DNA of 64,000 nucleotides from Rhizobium lentis (GCF_014200175.1 NZ_JACHBD010000001.1:1103907-1167906); one strand, 5' to 3'; counted from the first letter of the stretch, positions 26,228-36,143 are shown. The notes: a model not told the origin generated them from the sequence alone. Made by a program: numbers and translations.

Positions 26228-28012
26228 TCAGTGATTATGCCTCGGTGGTCTTTTCGCGATCTGGCGGAAGTCCGCTGCCCCTTCCAGAACGGCGCCGTCC
26301 GCCAGTTGCGTGACGGAACGGCGGTAGATTTGCTGCCACGGCGTCGCATCCGCCGGCACCGGCGGAATGCCCTCGCCTTTGCGCCGTTCGATCTCGGCGT
26401 CATCCACCAGCATGTCGCAGCGCCCGTGGTTGAAGTCGATGCGGATCGTGTCGCCGCTGCGAAGCCAGGCGAGGCCGCCGCCGGCAGCGCTCTCCGGCGA
26501 AGCGTTGAGGATCGAGGGGCTGTCCGCCGTGCCCGATTGACGGCCGTCGCCAATCGTCGGCAGGCTGCGGACGCCGCGCTTCAGAAGATGGTCGGGCGGC
26601 TGCATGTTCACAACCTCGGCCGAACCCGGCCAGCCGAGTGGCCCAGCGCCGCGAATCACGAGGATGGTATTCTCGTCGATGCCGAGCGCGGGATCGTTGA
26701 TGCGACGATGATAATCTTCCGAGCCGTCGAAGACGACAGCCTTGCCCTCGAAGACGCCTTCTCGCCCCGGCTCCTGGAGATAGCGCCGGCGAAAATCCTC
26801 TGAAACGACACTCATTTTCATGATGGCGAAGTCGAAGAGGTTACCCTTCAGGACGAGGAAACCGGCTCGCTCCTTCAGCGGGTCGTCGAACGGCCGGATG
26901 ACCTCGCGGTCGCCGGCTTCCCGCCCATGCAGGTTCTCGGCGATCGTCCTGCCTGTCACCGTGCGACAGTCGCCGTCGAGTTTACCGGCCTGCAGCAGCT
27001 CCCACATGATTGCCGGCGTGCCGCCGGCGCGGTGATAACGCTCACCGAGATAGGCGCCAGCCGGTTGAACATTGGCCAGCAGCGGGATATCGAAGCCGTG
27101 CACCTGCCAGTCGTCGGGATAGAGTTCGACACCGGCATGCTTGGCCATCGCAGCCAGATGCGGCTGTGCATTGGTCGAGCCGCCGATCGCCGAATTGGTG
27201 CGGATCGCATTGAGGAAGGCCGCCCGCGTCAGGATATCCGACGGCTTCAGATCCTCGAACACGATCTCGACGGCGCGCCGTCCGGTGCGGTAGGCCATCT
27301 GCCCCCGCTCGCGGTAGGCGGCCGGAATGGCGCCGCACCCGGTCAGCGACAGGCCGAGTGCTTCCGCCAGCGCGTTCATCGTCGAAGCAGTGCCCATTGT
27401 ATTGCAGTGGCCGACCGAAGGAGCCGAGTCGAGCGCTGCCTGCAGGAATTCCTCTCGGTCGATTTCGCCGGCCGCATATTTCCGCCGCATCCGCCAGATC
27501 ACCGTGCCGGAACCCGCCAGTTCCCCCTCGTGCCAGCCGTCCAGCATCGGCCCGCCGGAGAGCACGATCGCCGGAATATCGACCGTCGAGGCCGCCATGA
27601 TCGCCGAAGGCGTGGTCTTGTCGCAGCCGGTGGTCAGCACCACGCCGTCGAGCGGATAGCCATAGAGGATTTCGACGAGGCCGAGATAGGCGAGATTGCG
27701 GTCGAGCGCGGCCGTCGGGCGTTTGCAGTTCTCGAAGATCGGATGCGTGGGAAATTCGATCGGAATGCCGCCGGCATCGCGAATGCCGTCGCGCACGCGA
27801 TTGGCGAGTTCGATATGCACCCGATTGCAGGGTGTAAGGTCGCTGCCGCTCTGGGCAATCCCTATGATCGGCCTGCCGGAACGCAGCTCCTCCGGCGTGA
27901 TGCCATAATTCATGAAACGCTCGAGATAGAGCGCCGCCATGTCGATGTGATCGGGATTGTCGAACCAATCCTGCGAACGCAGGCGGCGTTTTTTCGTCTG
28001 GCTGTCCGTCAT
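26228..28012 (-). CDS. IlvD/Edd-family dehydratase, D-xylonate dehydratase-like
   Basis: A 594-residue Fe-S dehydratase of the IlvD/Edd family. Cluster and active-site motifs include TTGCDKTTPSAIM, SVGHCNTMGTASTMNALAEALG and GDGRQSGTADSPSI. The sequence strongly resembles Caulobacter XylD along its whole length, from RSRDWFDNPDHIDM-like N terminus to the PRHNH end. It probably dehydrates D-xylonate or a similar sugar acid to a 2-keto-3-deoxy acid. The open frame extends 87 codons upstream, but the ATG at 28012 has GGGAGG and the family start. No other pentose pathway genes are adjacent. L-arabinonate is an alternative substrate. Confidence 0.9.
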   Translation of the reverse strand: MTDSQTKKRRLRSQDWFDNPDHIDMAALYLERFMNYGITPEELRSGRPIIGIAQSGSDLTPCNRVHIELANRVRDGIRDAGGIPIEFPTHPIFENCKRPTAALDRNLAYLGLVEILYGYPLDGVVLTTGCDKTTPSAIMAASTVDIPAIVLSGGPMLDGWHEGELAGSGTVIWRMRRKYAAGEIDREEFLQAALDSAPSVGHCNTMGTASTMNALAEALGLSLTGCGAIPAAYRERGQMAYRTGRRAVEIVFEDLKPSDILTRAAFLNAIRTNSAIGGSTNAQPHLAAMAKHAGVELYPDDWQVHGFDIPLLANVQPAGAYLGERYHRAGGTPAIMWELLQAGKLDGDCRTVTGRTIAENLHGREAGDREVIRPFDDPLKERAGFLVLKGNLFDFAIMKMSVVSEDFRRRYLQEPGREGVFEGKAVVFDGSEDYHRRINDPALGIDENTILVIRGAGPLGWPGSAEVVNMQPPDHLLKRGVRSLPTIGDGRQSGTADSPSILNASPESAAGGGLAWLRSGDTIRIDFNHGRCDMLVDDAEIERRKGEGIPPVPADATPWQQIYRRSVTQLADGAVLEGAADFRQIAKRPPRHNH

Positions 28013-28225
28013 TACCATCCTCCCGATCGGGCATACGTCTCTTCGAAGTCGAGAAGCCTGGGCTTCAGCCCATCCCATCATCTCCCGCAAGCGCTCCGGC
28101 CTTGCCCGCATTGCGTATAGGTAACGCCCGCGCCGATCCTCCGAGCTGCTATCCGTCTTTGATAGTCCCCTCGCCCATGGTTGCAACCGTTTTGATGAAC
28201 GTAACGCATTTTTGTCGGGTCTCCG

Positions 28226-28260
28226 AAAACGATACGGGCGAGAACCGCAGTTCCCGCCCG
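28226..28260 (-). terminator. Terminator of the first RND operon
   Basis: CGGGCG-GAAC and GTTC-CGCCCG pair with one mismatched base (28235-28260). Read on the minus strand the stem is followed by a TATCGTTTT tract. It lies about 30 bases beyond the permease stop codon. Confidence 0.75.
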
Positions 28261-28291
28261 ATTTACTCGACAAAGGAAGGTTGAATTCCGT

Positions 28292-31200
28292 TTATTCGGC
28301 CGCGAGCCTGATGACCTCGGCCTCTTCCTCCTTGTGCTCGTCCGGCTTGTGCTGGACCAGCGGGCGGTTGCCCGTCATCCGGCGCAGCAGCACGTAGAAC
28401 ACCGGCGTCATGAAGATGCCGAAGAAGGTCACGCCGATCATGCCGGAGAAGACCGCGACACCCATGGCGGCACGCATTTCCGCACCGGCGCCGGTCGAGA
28501 CGACGAGCGGCACGACACCCATGATGAAGGCCATGGAGGTCATGAGGATCGGGCGAAGACGCAGCCGGCTGGCCTCGACAGCGGCTTCCCGTGGCGTCCT
28601 GCCTTCGAACTCCAGTTCACGGGCGAACTCGACGATGAGGATCGCGTTCTTCGCCGATAGACCGACAAGGACGACCAGGCCGATTTGGGTGAAGATGTTG
28701 TTGTCCCCCCCGGTGAGCCAGACGCCCGTCAACGCGGCCAGCACACCCATCGGCACGATCATGATGATCGCAAGCGGGAGCGTCAGGCTTTCATATTGGG
28801 CGGCCAGCACCAGGAAGACGAGCAGCAGTGCCAGGGGGAAGACGACGACGCTCGAATTGCCGGCGAGGATCTGCTGATAGGTCAGATCCGTCCATTCGAA
28901 GTCGATGCCAGCAGGCAGGGTCTCGCGAAGGATCTTCTCGATTGCCGCCTGGGCTTGGCCGGATGAGAAGCCCGGCGCCGGACCGCCGTTGATGTCGGCG
29001 GCAAGGAAGCCGTTGTAGCGGTTGGCGCGCTCCGGACCGGTGCTCGGCTCGACCTTCAGCAGCGCCGAAAGCGGGATCATTTCGCCCGATGCCGAACGGA
29101 CCTTCAATTGGCCGATATCTTCCGGCTGGGCGCGGAATTTGGCATCGGCCTGCACGCGGACGCTGTAGGTGCGGCCGAAAGCATTGAAGTCGTTCACATA
29201 GAGCGAACCGAGATAGATCTGCAGCGTCTGAAACACATCGGTGACGGAAACTCCGAGCTGCTCGGCCTTGGCGCGGTCGAGATCGGCATAGAGTTGCGGC
29301 ACGTTGATCTGGAAGCTGGAGAACAGCCCGGCAAGCTCAGGCGTCTGGTAGGCCTTGGCGAGCACCGCCTTGGTCGCCTCGTCGAGCGCCTGGTTGCCCA
29401 AGCCGGCGCGATCCTCGATCTGCAGCTTGAAACCGCCCGTCGTGCCGAGACCGTTGACCGGCGGCGGCGGGAACATGGCGATGAAGGCATCCTGGATGGC
29501 ACCGAACTTCTGGTTCAGCGCCATGGCGATGGCGCCGCCCGAGAGATCAGGCGTCTTGCGCTCCTCGAAGTCCTTGAGCGTCACGAAGACGATGCCGGCA
29601 TTCGACGAGTTGGTGAAGCCGTTGATCGACAGGCCCGGGAAGGCGATTGCGTTGGCAACGCCGGGCTGGGCGAGCGCGATATCCGTCATGCGCTTGATGA
29701 CGTCTTCCGTCCGGTCGAGGCTGGCGGCATCCGGCAGCTGAGCGAAGCCGATCAGATACTGCTTGTCCTGGGAGGGCACGAAGCCGCCGGGAACCGTCGT
29801 GAACATGCTGTAGGTCGCGCCGACCAGCGCCAGATAGACCACCATTACGATGCTCTTGCGCGACACCAGCCCGCCCACACCCTTGCCGTAGGCGTTCGAG
29901 CCGGCGCCGAATACACGGTTGAAGCCGCGGAAGAACCAGCCGAAGATGGCGTCCATGAACCGCGTCAGCCAATCCTTCGGCGCGTGGTGACCCTTCAAGA
30001 GAAGAGCTGCGAGCGCCGGAGACAAGGTCAGCGAGTTGAAGGCCGAGATGACGGTCGAGATGGCGATCGTCAGTGCGAACTGGCGATAGAACTGTCCCGA
30101 CAGACCGGAAATGAAGGCGAGCGGCACGAAAACCGCGACGAGCACCAGCGCGATCGCGATGATCGGGCCTGAGACTTCCTTCATCGCCTTGTAGGTGGCC
30201 GCTCTCGGCGACAGGCCCTGCTCGATGTTGCGCTCGACGTTTTCGACCACGACGATGGCGTCGTCGACGACGATACCGATTGCGAGCACCAGACCGAACA
30301 GGCTGAGCGCGTTGATCGAGAAGCCGAAGACATACATGACCGCGAAGGTACCGATGATCGAGACCGGAACCGCAATCAGCGGAATGATCGAGGCGCGCCA
30401 TGTCTGCAGGAACAGGATGACGACAAGGACGACGAGCGCCACGGCTTCAAGCAGCGTGTCGATAACCTTCTCGATCGAGGAGCGCACGAATTTCGTCGTA
30501 TCGTAGACAATCTCGTATTTCACGCCCTCGGGCATGGCCAGTTGCAGTTGATCCATGGTCGCGCGCACATTGTCGGCGATCTCGATGGCGTTGGAACCGG
30601 GCGCCTGGAGCACGGCAACGGCGACCGCCGGCTTGCCGTCGAGCAGCGAACGCAGCGTGTAATCGGCAGCGCCGAGTTCGATGCGGGCAACGTCGCGAAG
30701 GCGGGTGATCTCGCCATTGGCGCCGGTCTTGACGATTATGTTGCCGAACTCCTCGGGCGTGCGCAGGCGGCCCTGCGCATTCACGTTGAGCTGCAGGTCA
30801 ACACCCGGCTTGCTCGGAGAGGCACCGATGATGCCGGCAGCCGCCTGGACGTTCTGCGAACTGATGGCGTTGCTGATGTCGCTCGCAGCGAGATCATGCT
30901 CGGCCGCCTTCTGCGGATCGACCCAAACGCGCATCGAGTAATCGCCAGCGCCGAAGACCTGCACCTGGCCGACGCCCGGGATACGGGCAAGCCGGTCCTT
31001 GATGTTGAGGGTCGCGTAGTTACGAAGATAGGTGATGTCGTGACTGTCGCCGTCGGAGACGAGATTGACGACCATGATGAAGTCGGGCGAGCTCTTGACG
31101 GTGGTGATGCCCAGCGCGCGGACTTCCGCCGGCAGGCGCGGCTCAGCTTGCGAGACCCGGTTCTGCACGAGCTGCTGCGCCTTGTCGGGATCGGTGCCGA

Positions 31201-31492
31201 GCTTGAAGGTGACGGTGACATTAAGCACGCCGTCCGACGTCGCCTGGCTCGACATGTAGAGCATGTCCTCGACGCCGTTGATCTGCTCCTCGAGCGGTGT
31301 CGCCACCGTTTCGGCAATGACGCTCGGATTGGCGCCGGGATAGGTGGCGCGCACGACGACCGACGGCGGCACGACGTTGGGATATTCGGAAATCGGCAGC
31401 GCCCTGAGGCCGATCAGGCCGGCAACCACGATGAGGACCGAAAGAACGCCGGCAAAAACCGGGCGGTCGACAAAGAATCTGGAGATGTTCAT
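28292..31492 (-). CDS. RND efflux pump inner-membrane permease (HAE1 family), system 1
   Basis: A 1066-residue proton-driven drug exporter of the AcrB/MexB type. It has twelve membrane helices and two large periplasmic loops. The proton-relay pair is present in LAIGIVVDDAIVVVENVERN. The N terminus MNISRFFVDRPVFAGVLSVL and the late motif GLSAKNAILIVEFAREL are typical. It works with the membrane fusion protein encoded 137 bases upstream and an outer-membrane TolC-like channel, which is not in this window. A GGAGAGGG ribosome site precedes the start. Substrates cannot be deduced. Confidence 0.95.
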   Translation of the reverse strand: MNISRFFVDRPVFAGVLSVLIVVAGLIGLRALPISEYPNVVPPSVVVRATYPGANPSVIAETVATPLEEQINGVEDMLYMSSQATSDGVLNVTVTFKLGTDPDKAQQLVQNRVSQAEPRLPAEVRALGITTVKSSPDFIMVVNLVSDGDSHDITYLRNYATLNIKDRLARIPGVGQVQVFGAGDYSMRVWVDPQKAAEHDLAASDISNAISSQNVQAAAGIIGASPSKPGVDLQLNVNAQGRLRTPEEFGNIIVKTGANGEITRLRDVARIELGAADYTLRSLLDGKPAVAVAVLQAPGSNAIEIADNVRATMDQLQLAMPEGVKYEIVYDTTKFVRSSIEKVIDTLLEAVALVVLVVILFLQTWRASIIPLIAVPVSIIGTFAVMYVFGFSINALSLFGLVLAIGIVVDDAIVVVENVERNIEQGLSPRAATYKAMKEVSGPIIAIALVLVAVFVPLAFISGLSGQFYRQFALTIAISTVISAFNSLTLSPALAALLLKGHHAPKDWLTRFMDAIFGWFFRGFNRVFGAGSNAYGKGVGGLVSRKSIVMVVYLALVGATYSMFTTVPGGFVPSQDKQYLIGFAQLPDAASLDRTEDVIKRMTDIALAQPGVANAIAFPGLSINGFTNSSNAGIVFVTLKDFEERKTPDLSGGAIAMALNQKFGAIQDAFIAMFPPPPVNGLGTTGGFKLQIEDRAGLGNQALDEATKAVLAKAYQTPELAGLFSSFQINVPQLYADLDRAKAEQLGVSVTDVFQTLQIYLGSLYVNDFNAFGRTYSVRVQADAKFRAQPEDIGQLKVRSASGEMIPLSALLKVEPSTGPERANRYNGFLAADINGGPAPGFSSGQAQAAIEKILRETLPAGIDFEWTDLTYQQILAGNSSVVVFPLALLLVFLVLAAQYESLTLPLAIIMIVPMGVLAALTGVWLTGGDNNIFTQIGLVVLVGLSAKNAILIVEFARELEFEGRTPREAAVEASRLRLRPILMTSMAFIMGVVPLVVSTGAGAEMRAAMGVAVFSGMIGVTFFGIFMTPVFYVLLRRMTGNRPLVQHKPDEHKEEEAEVIRLAAE

Positions 31493-31582
31493 ATCAAAGC
31501 CCTCTCCGGGGTGAACATGGATGCAAAGTGCCTCTCCGGCGGCTTGGGAACCACCGGCGGGTCATATCAATTCGAGCATGGG

Positions 31583-31621
31583 CCTCCCCGGGCGAGGCAT
31601 AGCCTAGCCCCGCCGGGGAGG
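31583..31621. repeat. Inverted repeat between the RND genes
   Basis: CCTCCCCGG (31583-31591) and CCGGGGAGG (31613-31621) form a perfect 9-bp stem around 21 bases. It lies in the 137-base gap between the fusion protein and the permease. It may set the ratio of the two products by partial termination or mRNA protection. Confidence 0.5.
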
Positions 31622-31629
31622 GCGAAGTC

Positions 31630-32820
31630 TTACTGAGCGGTCGCGACCTTCTCTTCCATCTGCGGGATAACAACGGCCCCCGGACGGATGCGCTGCAGGC
31701 CGTTGACGACGATCTTCTCGCCCGCGTTCAGGCCGCTTTCGACTACCCGCTGACCGTCAGACAGCGTGCCGAGCTGCACCTGCCGATAGGCCACCTTGTT
31801 CTCGCCGTCGACGACGAAGACGAACTTCTTGTCCTGGTCGGTGCCGACGGCACGATCGCTGATGACGATCTTGTTCTCCGCCTTCGGCTGGCCCATGCGC
31901 ACCCGCACGAACTGGCCGGGGATCAGGCGCCCGCCCGGATTGTCGAAGACTGCGCGCACGCCGATCGTGCCGCTTGAGGCATCGACCTCATTGTCGATCA
32001 GCTGCAGCTTGCCTTTGATCGGTGTGCCGCTGTCGGCCAGCGTGCCGACCTCGACGGGGATCTGTTCGACCGGCGGCAAGGCGCTGTCCGTCTGCGGCAG
32101 TTGGGCAAGGGCACGCGTCACCATCTCTTCGCTGGCATTGAAGCTCGCATAGATCGGATCGACCGAAACGAGCGTCGTCAGCGCCGGCGAAGCCGAGCCG
32201 GCCGCAACCAGGTTACCCGCGGTCACCTCGATCTTGCCGATACGGCCGGACACCGGCGCCCGCACCTCAGTATAATCGAGATCGAGCTGGGCCGACTGCA
32301 ATGCGGCCTGCGCCGAACGCAGTCCTGCCTGCGCCTCGGCCAGCGCGCTTTGGCGTTGATCGAGATCGCTCTGGGAGATCGTGCGGTTGTCGGAAAGCCT
32401 GCGGCCGCGATCGAGCTCGGTCTGCGCCAGGCTGACCTTCGCTTCGGCCGAAGCGACCTGGCCCTGCGCCTGCGCCACGCTCGCCTGATAGGGAGCCGGA
32501 TCGATGGTGAACAGCAGGTCGCCCTGCTTGACCAGCGCACCTTCGCGGAACGCCACCGACAGGATGGCGCCGGCGACGCGGGAACGAACCTGGACACGGT
32601 CGACGGCTTCGAGGCGGCCGGAGAAACTCTCCCAAGCCGTCACATCGCGCGCCGCGACGACGGCAACCGTCACCGGCACGGCGGGAGGCTGCGCCGGGGC
32701 GGAAGCGGCCGTGGCGGTCGTGCTCATCGGCAGTTCGAAAAACAATGCAGCGCCGGAAACCGACGCAATAAGGCCTATGCCGGCGCCCACCAGGGCCCAG
32801 CGCTTGTTTCTGGACGTCAT
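31630..32820 (-). CDS. RND efflux periplasmic membrane fusion protein, system 1
   Basis: A 396-residue HlyD/AcrA-type adaptor linking the RND permease to the outer-membrane channel. A membrane anchor spans about residues 8-28, followed by a lipoyl half (RVQVRSRVAGAILSVAFREGALVKQGDLLF), an alpha hairpin, and the beta-barrel and membrane-proximal domains. The start at 32820 has an AAGGAG site. It lies 46 bases downstream of the alpha/beta hydrolase gene on the same strand, so hydrolase, adaptor and permease could form one operon. Confidence 0.93.
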   Translation of the reverse strand: MTSRNKRWALVGAGIGLIASVSGAALFFELPMSTTATAASAPAQPPAVPVTVAVVAARDVTAWESFSGRLEAVDRVQVRSRVAGAILSVAFREGALVKQGDLLFTIDPAPYQASVAQAQGQVASAEAKVSLAQTELDRGRRLSDNRTISQSDLDQRQSALAEAQAGLRSAQAALQSAQLDLDYTEVRAPVSGRIGKIEVTAGNLVAAGSASPALTTLVSVDPIYASFNASEEMVTRALAQLPQTDSALPPVEQIPVEVGTLADSGTPIKGKLQLIDNEVDASSGTIGVRAVFDNPGGRLIPGQFVRVRMGQPKAENKIVISDRAVGTDQDKKFVFVVDGENKVAYRQVQLGTLSDGQRVVESGLNAGEKIVVNGLQRIRPGAVVIPQMEEKVATAQ

Positions 32821-32866
32821 CAGTACTCTCCTTGCGGCCCCAAGCCGCCGAAATATCAAATCTTCT

Positions 32867-33682
32867 TCAATGCAATTGCGGTTGGACGCTTACGTCCTGA
32901 AGGAAATCTCCGAAATGGCGGCTGACGTGTTCCTGCCAATCGGGCACTTCCCCGGATTTCCCACCATAAATCGAGGGCCAGCCCGTCCCGGCGGGAATGA
33001 CATGCTGGCGCACACCGACACCCGCCTTCTTCAGGCGGGCACCGTAACCAATTGTTTCGTCGTGCAGAGGATCGTCCTCGGCGGTGAAGATCAGCGCCGG
33101 CGCGACGCCCGCAAGACGCGAACAGAGGCAAGGCGCCGCGTAAGGGTGGCAGCCGCCGCCGCTCAAGTAATGGCTCCAGCCCTCTGTCCAGCGCTGCCGC
33201 ATGCCGATGGCCTCCGCTCTGCGGATAGAGGATGTGCCCATGAAGGGATCAAGCAGCGGCGAAATCAGAATCTGCCCATCGAGTGCGTCGGGCAGTTGGT
33301 CGCGCGCCTTCAGCGCCACACCGGCGGCGACATTGCCGCCGGCCTCTTCGCCGGCGACGAAGAGCAGCGACTTGCGGTCGCCGAGACCGGCAGCGCGCTT
33401 GTTGGCGAGATAGGTAAAAACCGAGAAGGAAACTTCCAGCGCCTTCGGAAACAGGTTCCCGGATAGGCTGCTGTAATCGACGGCGGCGACGATGGCGCCA
33501 GCCTTGGCAAGGCTGATCGCCACCGGTCGGTCGACATTCGTCTCGCTGTCGAGAAACGCTCCACCATGCAGATAAAGCACGATCGGCGGACCTTTGCCAT
33601 AATCGGCGCCTTGGTAGATGCGTGCGGAAACGGGGCCGATGGCCACCTTATCCAGCATCATATCTTTCCATTCCACCGTCAT
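32867..33682 (-). CDS. Alpha/beta hydrolase (HSL family) lacking catalytic serine
   Basis: A 271-residue alpha/beta hydrolase-fold protein. It keeps the oxyanion-hole motif YLHGGAF and the fold blocks AIVAAVDYSS and ILISPLLDPF. The nucleophile elbow, normally GDSAGGN, reads GEEAGGN, so the serine is replaced by Glu (about residue 113). The C-terminal histidine is also absent (AGTGWPSIYGG where GxxHxF is usual). It is therefore unlikely to be a working esterase and may bind a ligand instead. I chose the ATG at 33682; another lies seven codons upstream. It heads the RND system 1 gene group and is divergent from a LysR regulator. Confidence 0.8.
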   Translation of the reverse strand: MTVEWKDMMLDKVAIGPVSARIYQGADYGKGPPIVLYLHGGAFLDSETNVDRPVAISLAKAGAIVAAVDYSSLSGNLFPKALEVSFSVFTYLANKRAAGLGDRKSLLFVAGEEAGGNVAAGVALKARDQLPDALDGQILISPLLDPFMGTSSIRRAEAIGMRQRWTEGWSHYLSGGGCHPYAAPCLCSRLAGVAPALIFTAEDDPLHDETIGYGARLKKAGVGVRQHVIPAGTGWPSIYGGKSGEVPDWQEHVSRHFGDFLQDVSVQPQLH

Positions 33683-33761
33683 GATTGCCGTCTCTTTGTG
33701 CATCGCGACAAACAGAAAACGCCGTCGCTTGCATTTTGCATAAAAAAGATATTGTTATTCA

Positions 33762-33800
33762 GAACAGGGAATAAGAAGCGATATCGCGATTACACTGTTC
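33762..33800. promoter_or_regulatory. Possible LysR operator region
   Basis: GAACAG (33762-33767) and CTGTTC (33795-33800) are inverted and surround a palindrome, GCGATATCGC (33778-33787), in the 163-base divergent region between the hydrolase and LysR genes. LysR regulators usually bind such regions; the exact site is a guess. Confidence 0.3.
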
Positions 33801-33845
33801 CGATTCTCGAATAATGGTGCAACGCAAACTCCGGACTTGAAACCG

Positions 33846-34757
33846 ATGGATCAACTTTCGGCAATGCGCGTCTTCATCCGCGTGGTGGAGACGGGCAATT
33901 TCACCCGCGCCGCCGACATGCTCGCTATGCCGAAGGCGACGGTGACCAATCTCATCCAGGGCCTGGAAGCGCATCTGCGCACCAAGCTTCTGAACCGTAC
34001 CACGCGACGGGTCATGGTGACCACGGACGGCGCGCTTTATTACGAACGCGCCGCCCAGCTCATCTCCGAACTGGAGGAACTCGACGGCAGCCTCTCCAAC
34101 TCGCAGAGCCTGCCGAGCGGGCGGCTGCGCGTCGAAATGAGCGGCGCCTTTGCTGACGCAATCGTCGTCCCGGCTCTTTGCGACTTTTATCAGCGTTATC
34201 CGGATATCCGTCTGGACCTCGGCGTCAGCGACCGCACGGTGGATTATCTGGTCGAAAATGTCGATTGCGCGTTGCGGGCCGGCACGCCTACCGACCAGTC
34301 GCTCATCGCCCGGCGCGTGTCGGAGATGGAACTCATCACCTGTGCTTCGCCAAGTTACATCCAGAAATTCGGCATGCCCGAACGCCCTGAGGATCTGGAG
34401 GCCGCACATTTTTCGGTGAACTATTTCCGCGCTCAGAACAACCGGACGCTGCCCTTCGAATTTCGCAGGGACAACGAGATGATTGAAACCAACCCACGCT
34501 ATATCGCCTCCGTCAACGACAGCCGCACCTATCTGACAGCAGCGCTGACGGGGCTCGGTGTCGCGCAGGTACCGACCTTCATGGCGCGCGAGCCGATGCG
34601 GCGGGGCGAACTCGTCCGCGTGCTGCCGGAATGGCGCCGCGATCCGATCCCGCTCTATGTGGTCTATCCGCCGAATCGCCACCTCAGCAACAAGGTCCGC
34701 GTCTTCGTCGACTGGCTGGTGAAGCTTCTGGTCGAGGCCAAGCTGAACGACTATTGA
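33846..34757 (+). CDS. LysR-family transcriptional regulator
   Basis: A 303-residue regulator. The N-terminal helix-turn-helix lies in FIRVVETGNFTRAADMLAMPKATVTNLIQGLE. The C-terminal effector-binding domain spans about residues 90-295 and ends in RVFVDWLVKLL. The ATG at 33846 is the family start; a TTG three codons upstream is possible. It is divergent from the hydrolase-RND group, the standard layout for a LysR protein controlling its neighbour. The effector is unknown. Confidence 0.9.
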   Translation: MDQLSAMRVFIRVVETGNFTRAADMLAMPKATVTNLIQGLEAHLRTKLLNRTTRRVMVTTDGALYYERAAQLISELEELDGSLSNSQSLPSGRLRVEMSGAFADAIVVPALCDFYQRYPDIRLDLGVSDRTVDYLVENVDCALRAGTPTDQSLIARRVSEMELITCASPSYIQKFGMPERPEDLEAAHFSVNYFRAQNNRTLPFEFRRDNEMIETNPRYIASVNDSRTYLTAALTGLGVAQVPTFMAREPMRRGELVRVLPEWRRDPIPLYVVYPPNRHLSNKVRVFVDWLVKLLVEAKLNDY

Positions 34758-34772
34758 GCGGCAAAACAGATA

Positions 34773-34805
34773 CGGCCCGGAAGGAGGGGAACCTTCGACG
34801 GGCCG
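34773..34805. terminator. Hairpin after the LysR gene
   Basis: CGGCCCG-GAAGG and CCTTC-GA-CGGGCCG pair into a long stem (34773-34805) 16 bases after the LysR stop. No clear T tract follows on the plus strand. Confidence 0.45.
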
Positions 34806-34984
34806 CAATATTTCGAACATCGGACCTGTCGCGCCGCAGAGCGGGCGCGGCAGGCTCTGGAGGTTCGTAAGAGAGCGTCAGGGAACTCCACTCTCTCGCG
34901 ATAAAGCAGTTATAGGCACTCCCCATAAGATTGTAAGAGGGAAAGCCTACAAGCGATCACATAATCGCGATGAGCTCGCCTTCG

Positions 34985-35597
34985 TCAGATCATGCCGCCA
35001 TTGGCGCGCAGCGTCTGGCCGTTGATCCAGCCGCCGTCCGGACCGGCGAGGAAGGCGACCGCCGACGCGATGTCCTCGGGCGTACCGAGGCGCTCCAGCG
35101 GGTTCATCTTCGCCATGCGGGCGACGAGTTCCTCTGATTTGTCGTTGAGGAAAAGATCGGTGGCGACAGGACCGGGCGCAATGGCATTGACGGTGATATT
35201 GCGGCCGCGCATTTCCTTGGCCATGATCGCCGTCAGCGTTTCGACGGCCGCTTTGGTCGCGGCGTAGACGCTGTAGGTTTCAAGCTTCAAGCCGACGGTC
35301 GAGGTCGAGAAGTTAATGACCCGGCCGCCGTGGCGCAAGCGCCTGGCCGCTTCCCTCAACGTGTTGAAGGTGCCCCTGAGATTGACGCCGATCTGGCGGT
35401 CGAAGTTTTCGTCGTCAGTTTGAGCGAGCGAGGAGAGCATCATGATGCCGGCATTGTTGACGAGCACGTCGATGCCACCGAAAGCGGCTTCCGCGGCATC
35501 GAACATGCGGCGCACGGCGCCCGCATTGCTGACATCGGCTTTAGCGGTCAGCGCCTTGCCGCCGGCCAGCTCGTCTCCCGGGCCAGTTCTTCGGCCG
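34985..35597 (-). pseudogene. N-terminally truncated SDR dehydrogenase
   Basis: The C-terminal three quarters of a short-chain dehydrogenase is intact: DVLVNNAGIM, the catalytic YSVYAATKAA, and an end in GGWINGQTLRANGGM. The N-terminal cofactor-binding part (TGxxxGIG) is missing. Upstream of the GTG at 35515 the sequence continues to read as SDR (ELAGGKALTAKADVSN), then shifts frame to AEELARE near 35577, then turns into a LysR fragment on the other strand. The 176-codon frame may still be translated but cannot bind NAD(P) normally. Confidence 0.8.
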
Positions 35598-35738
35598 GGG
35601 TGGCATTTTCCGCTGACGCCGACGCCGGTATCCCTGCTCTATCCCCGCAACCGCCAGCTTTCACCGCGCGTGCGCGTCTTCATCGACTGGCTGGTGAAGG
35701 TCTTCGCTCGACAAAATCCGGAAAGCGCGCATCATTAA
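35598..35738 (+). pseudogene. C-terminal fragment of a LysR regulator
   Basis: About 46 residues, including SLLYPRNRQLSPRVRVFIDW, match the C terminus of LysR proteins and resemble the end of the regulator at 34757. No DNA-binding domain is present. It abuts the broken SDR gene head to head, as expected if a deletion removed the starts of a divergent SDR/LysR pair. Confidence 0.78.
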
Positions 35739-35758
35739 GGCGCGCCTTGCGCATGTAA

Positions 35759-36094
<336 letters not shown>

Positions 36095-36143
36095 CACCTG
36101 CTTGTCACGTCAAACGCTTTTAGGGTGACGCCAAGCGCACCGA

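Noticed and set aside
29108..31636. Long plus-strand frames opposite the RND system 1 permease
   Set aside because: No motifs; shadows of a clear 1066-residue RND permease.
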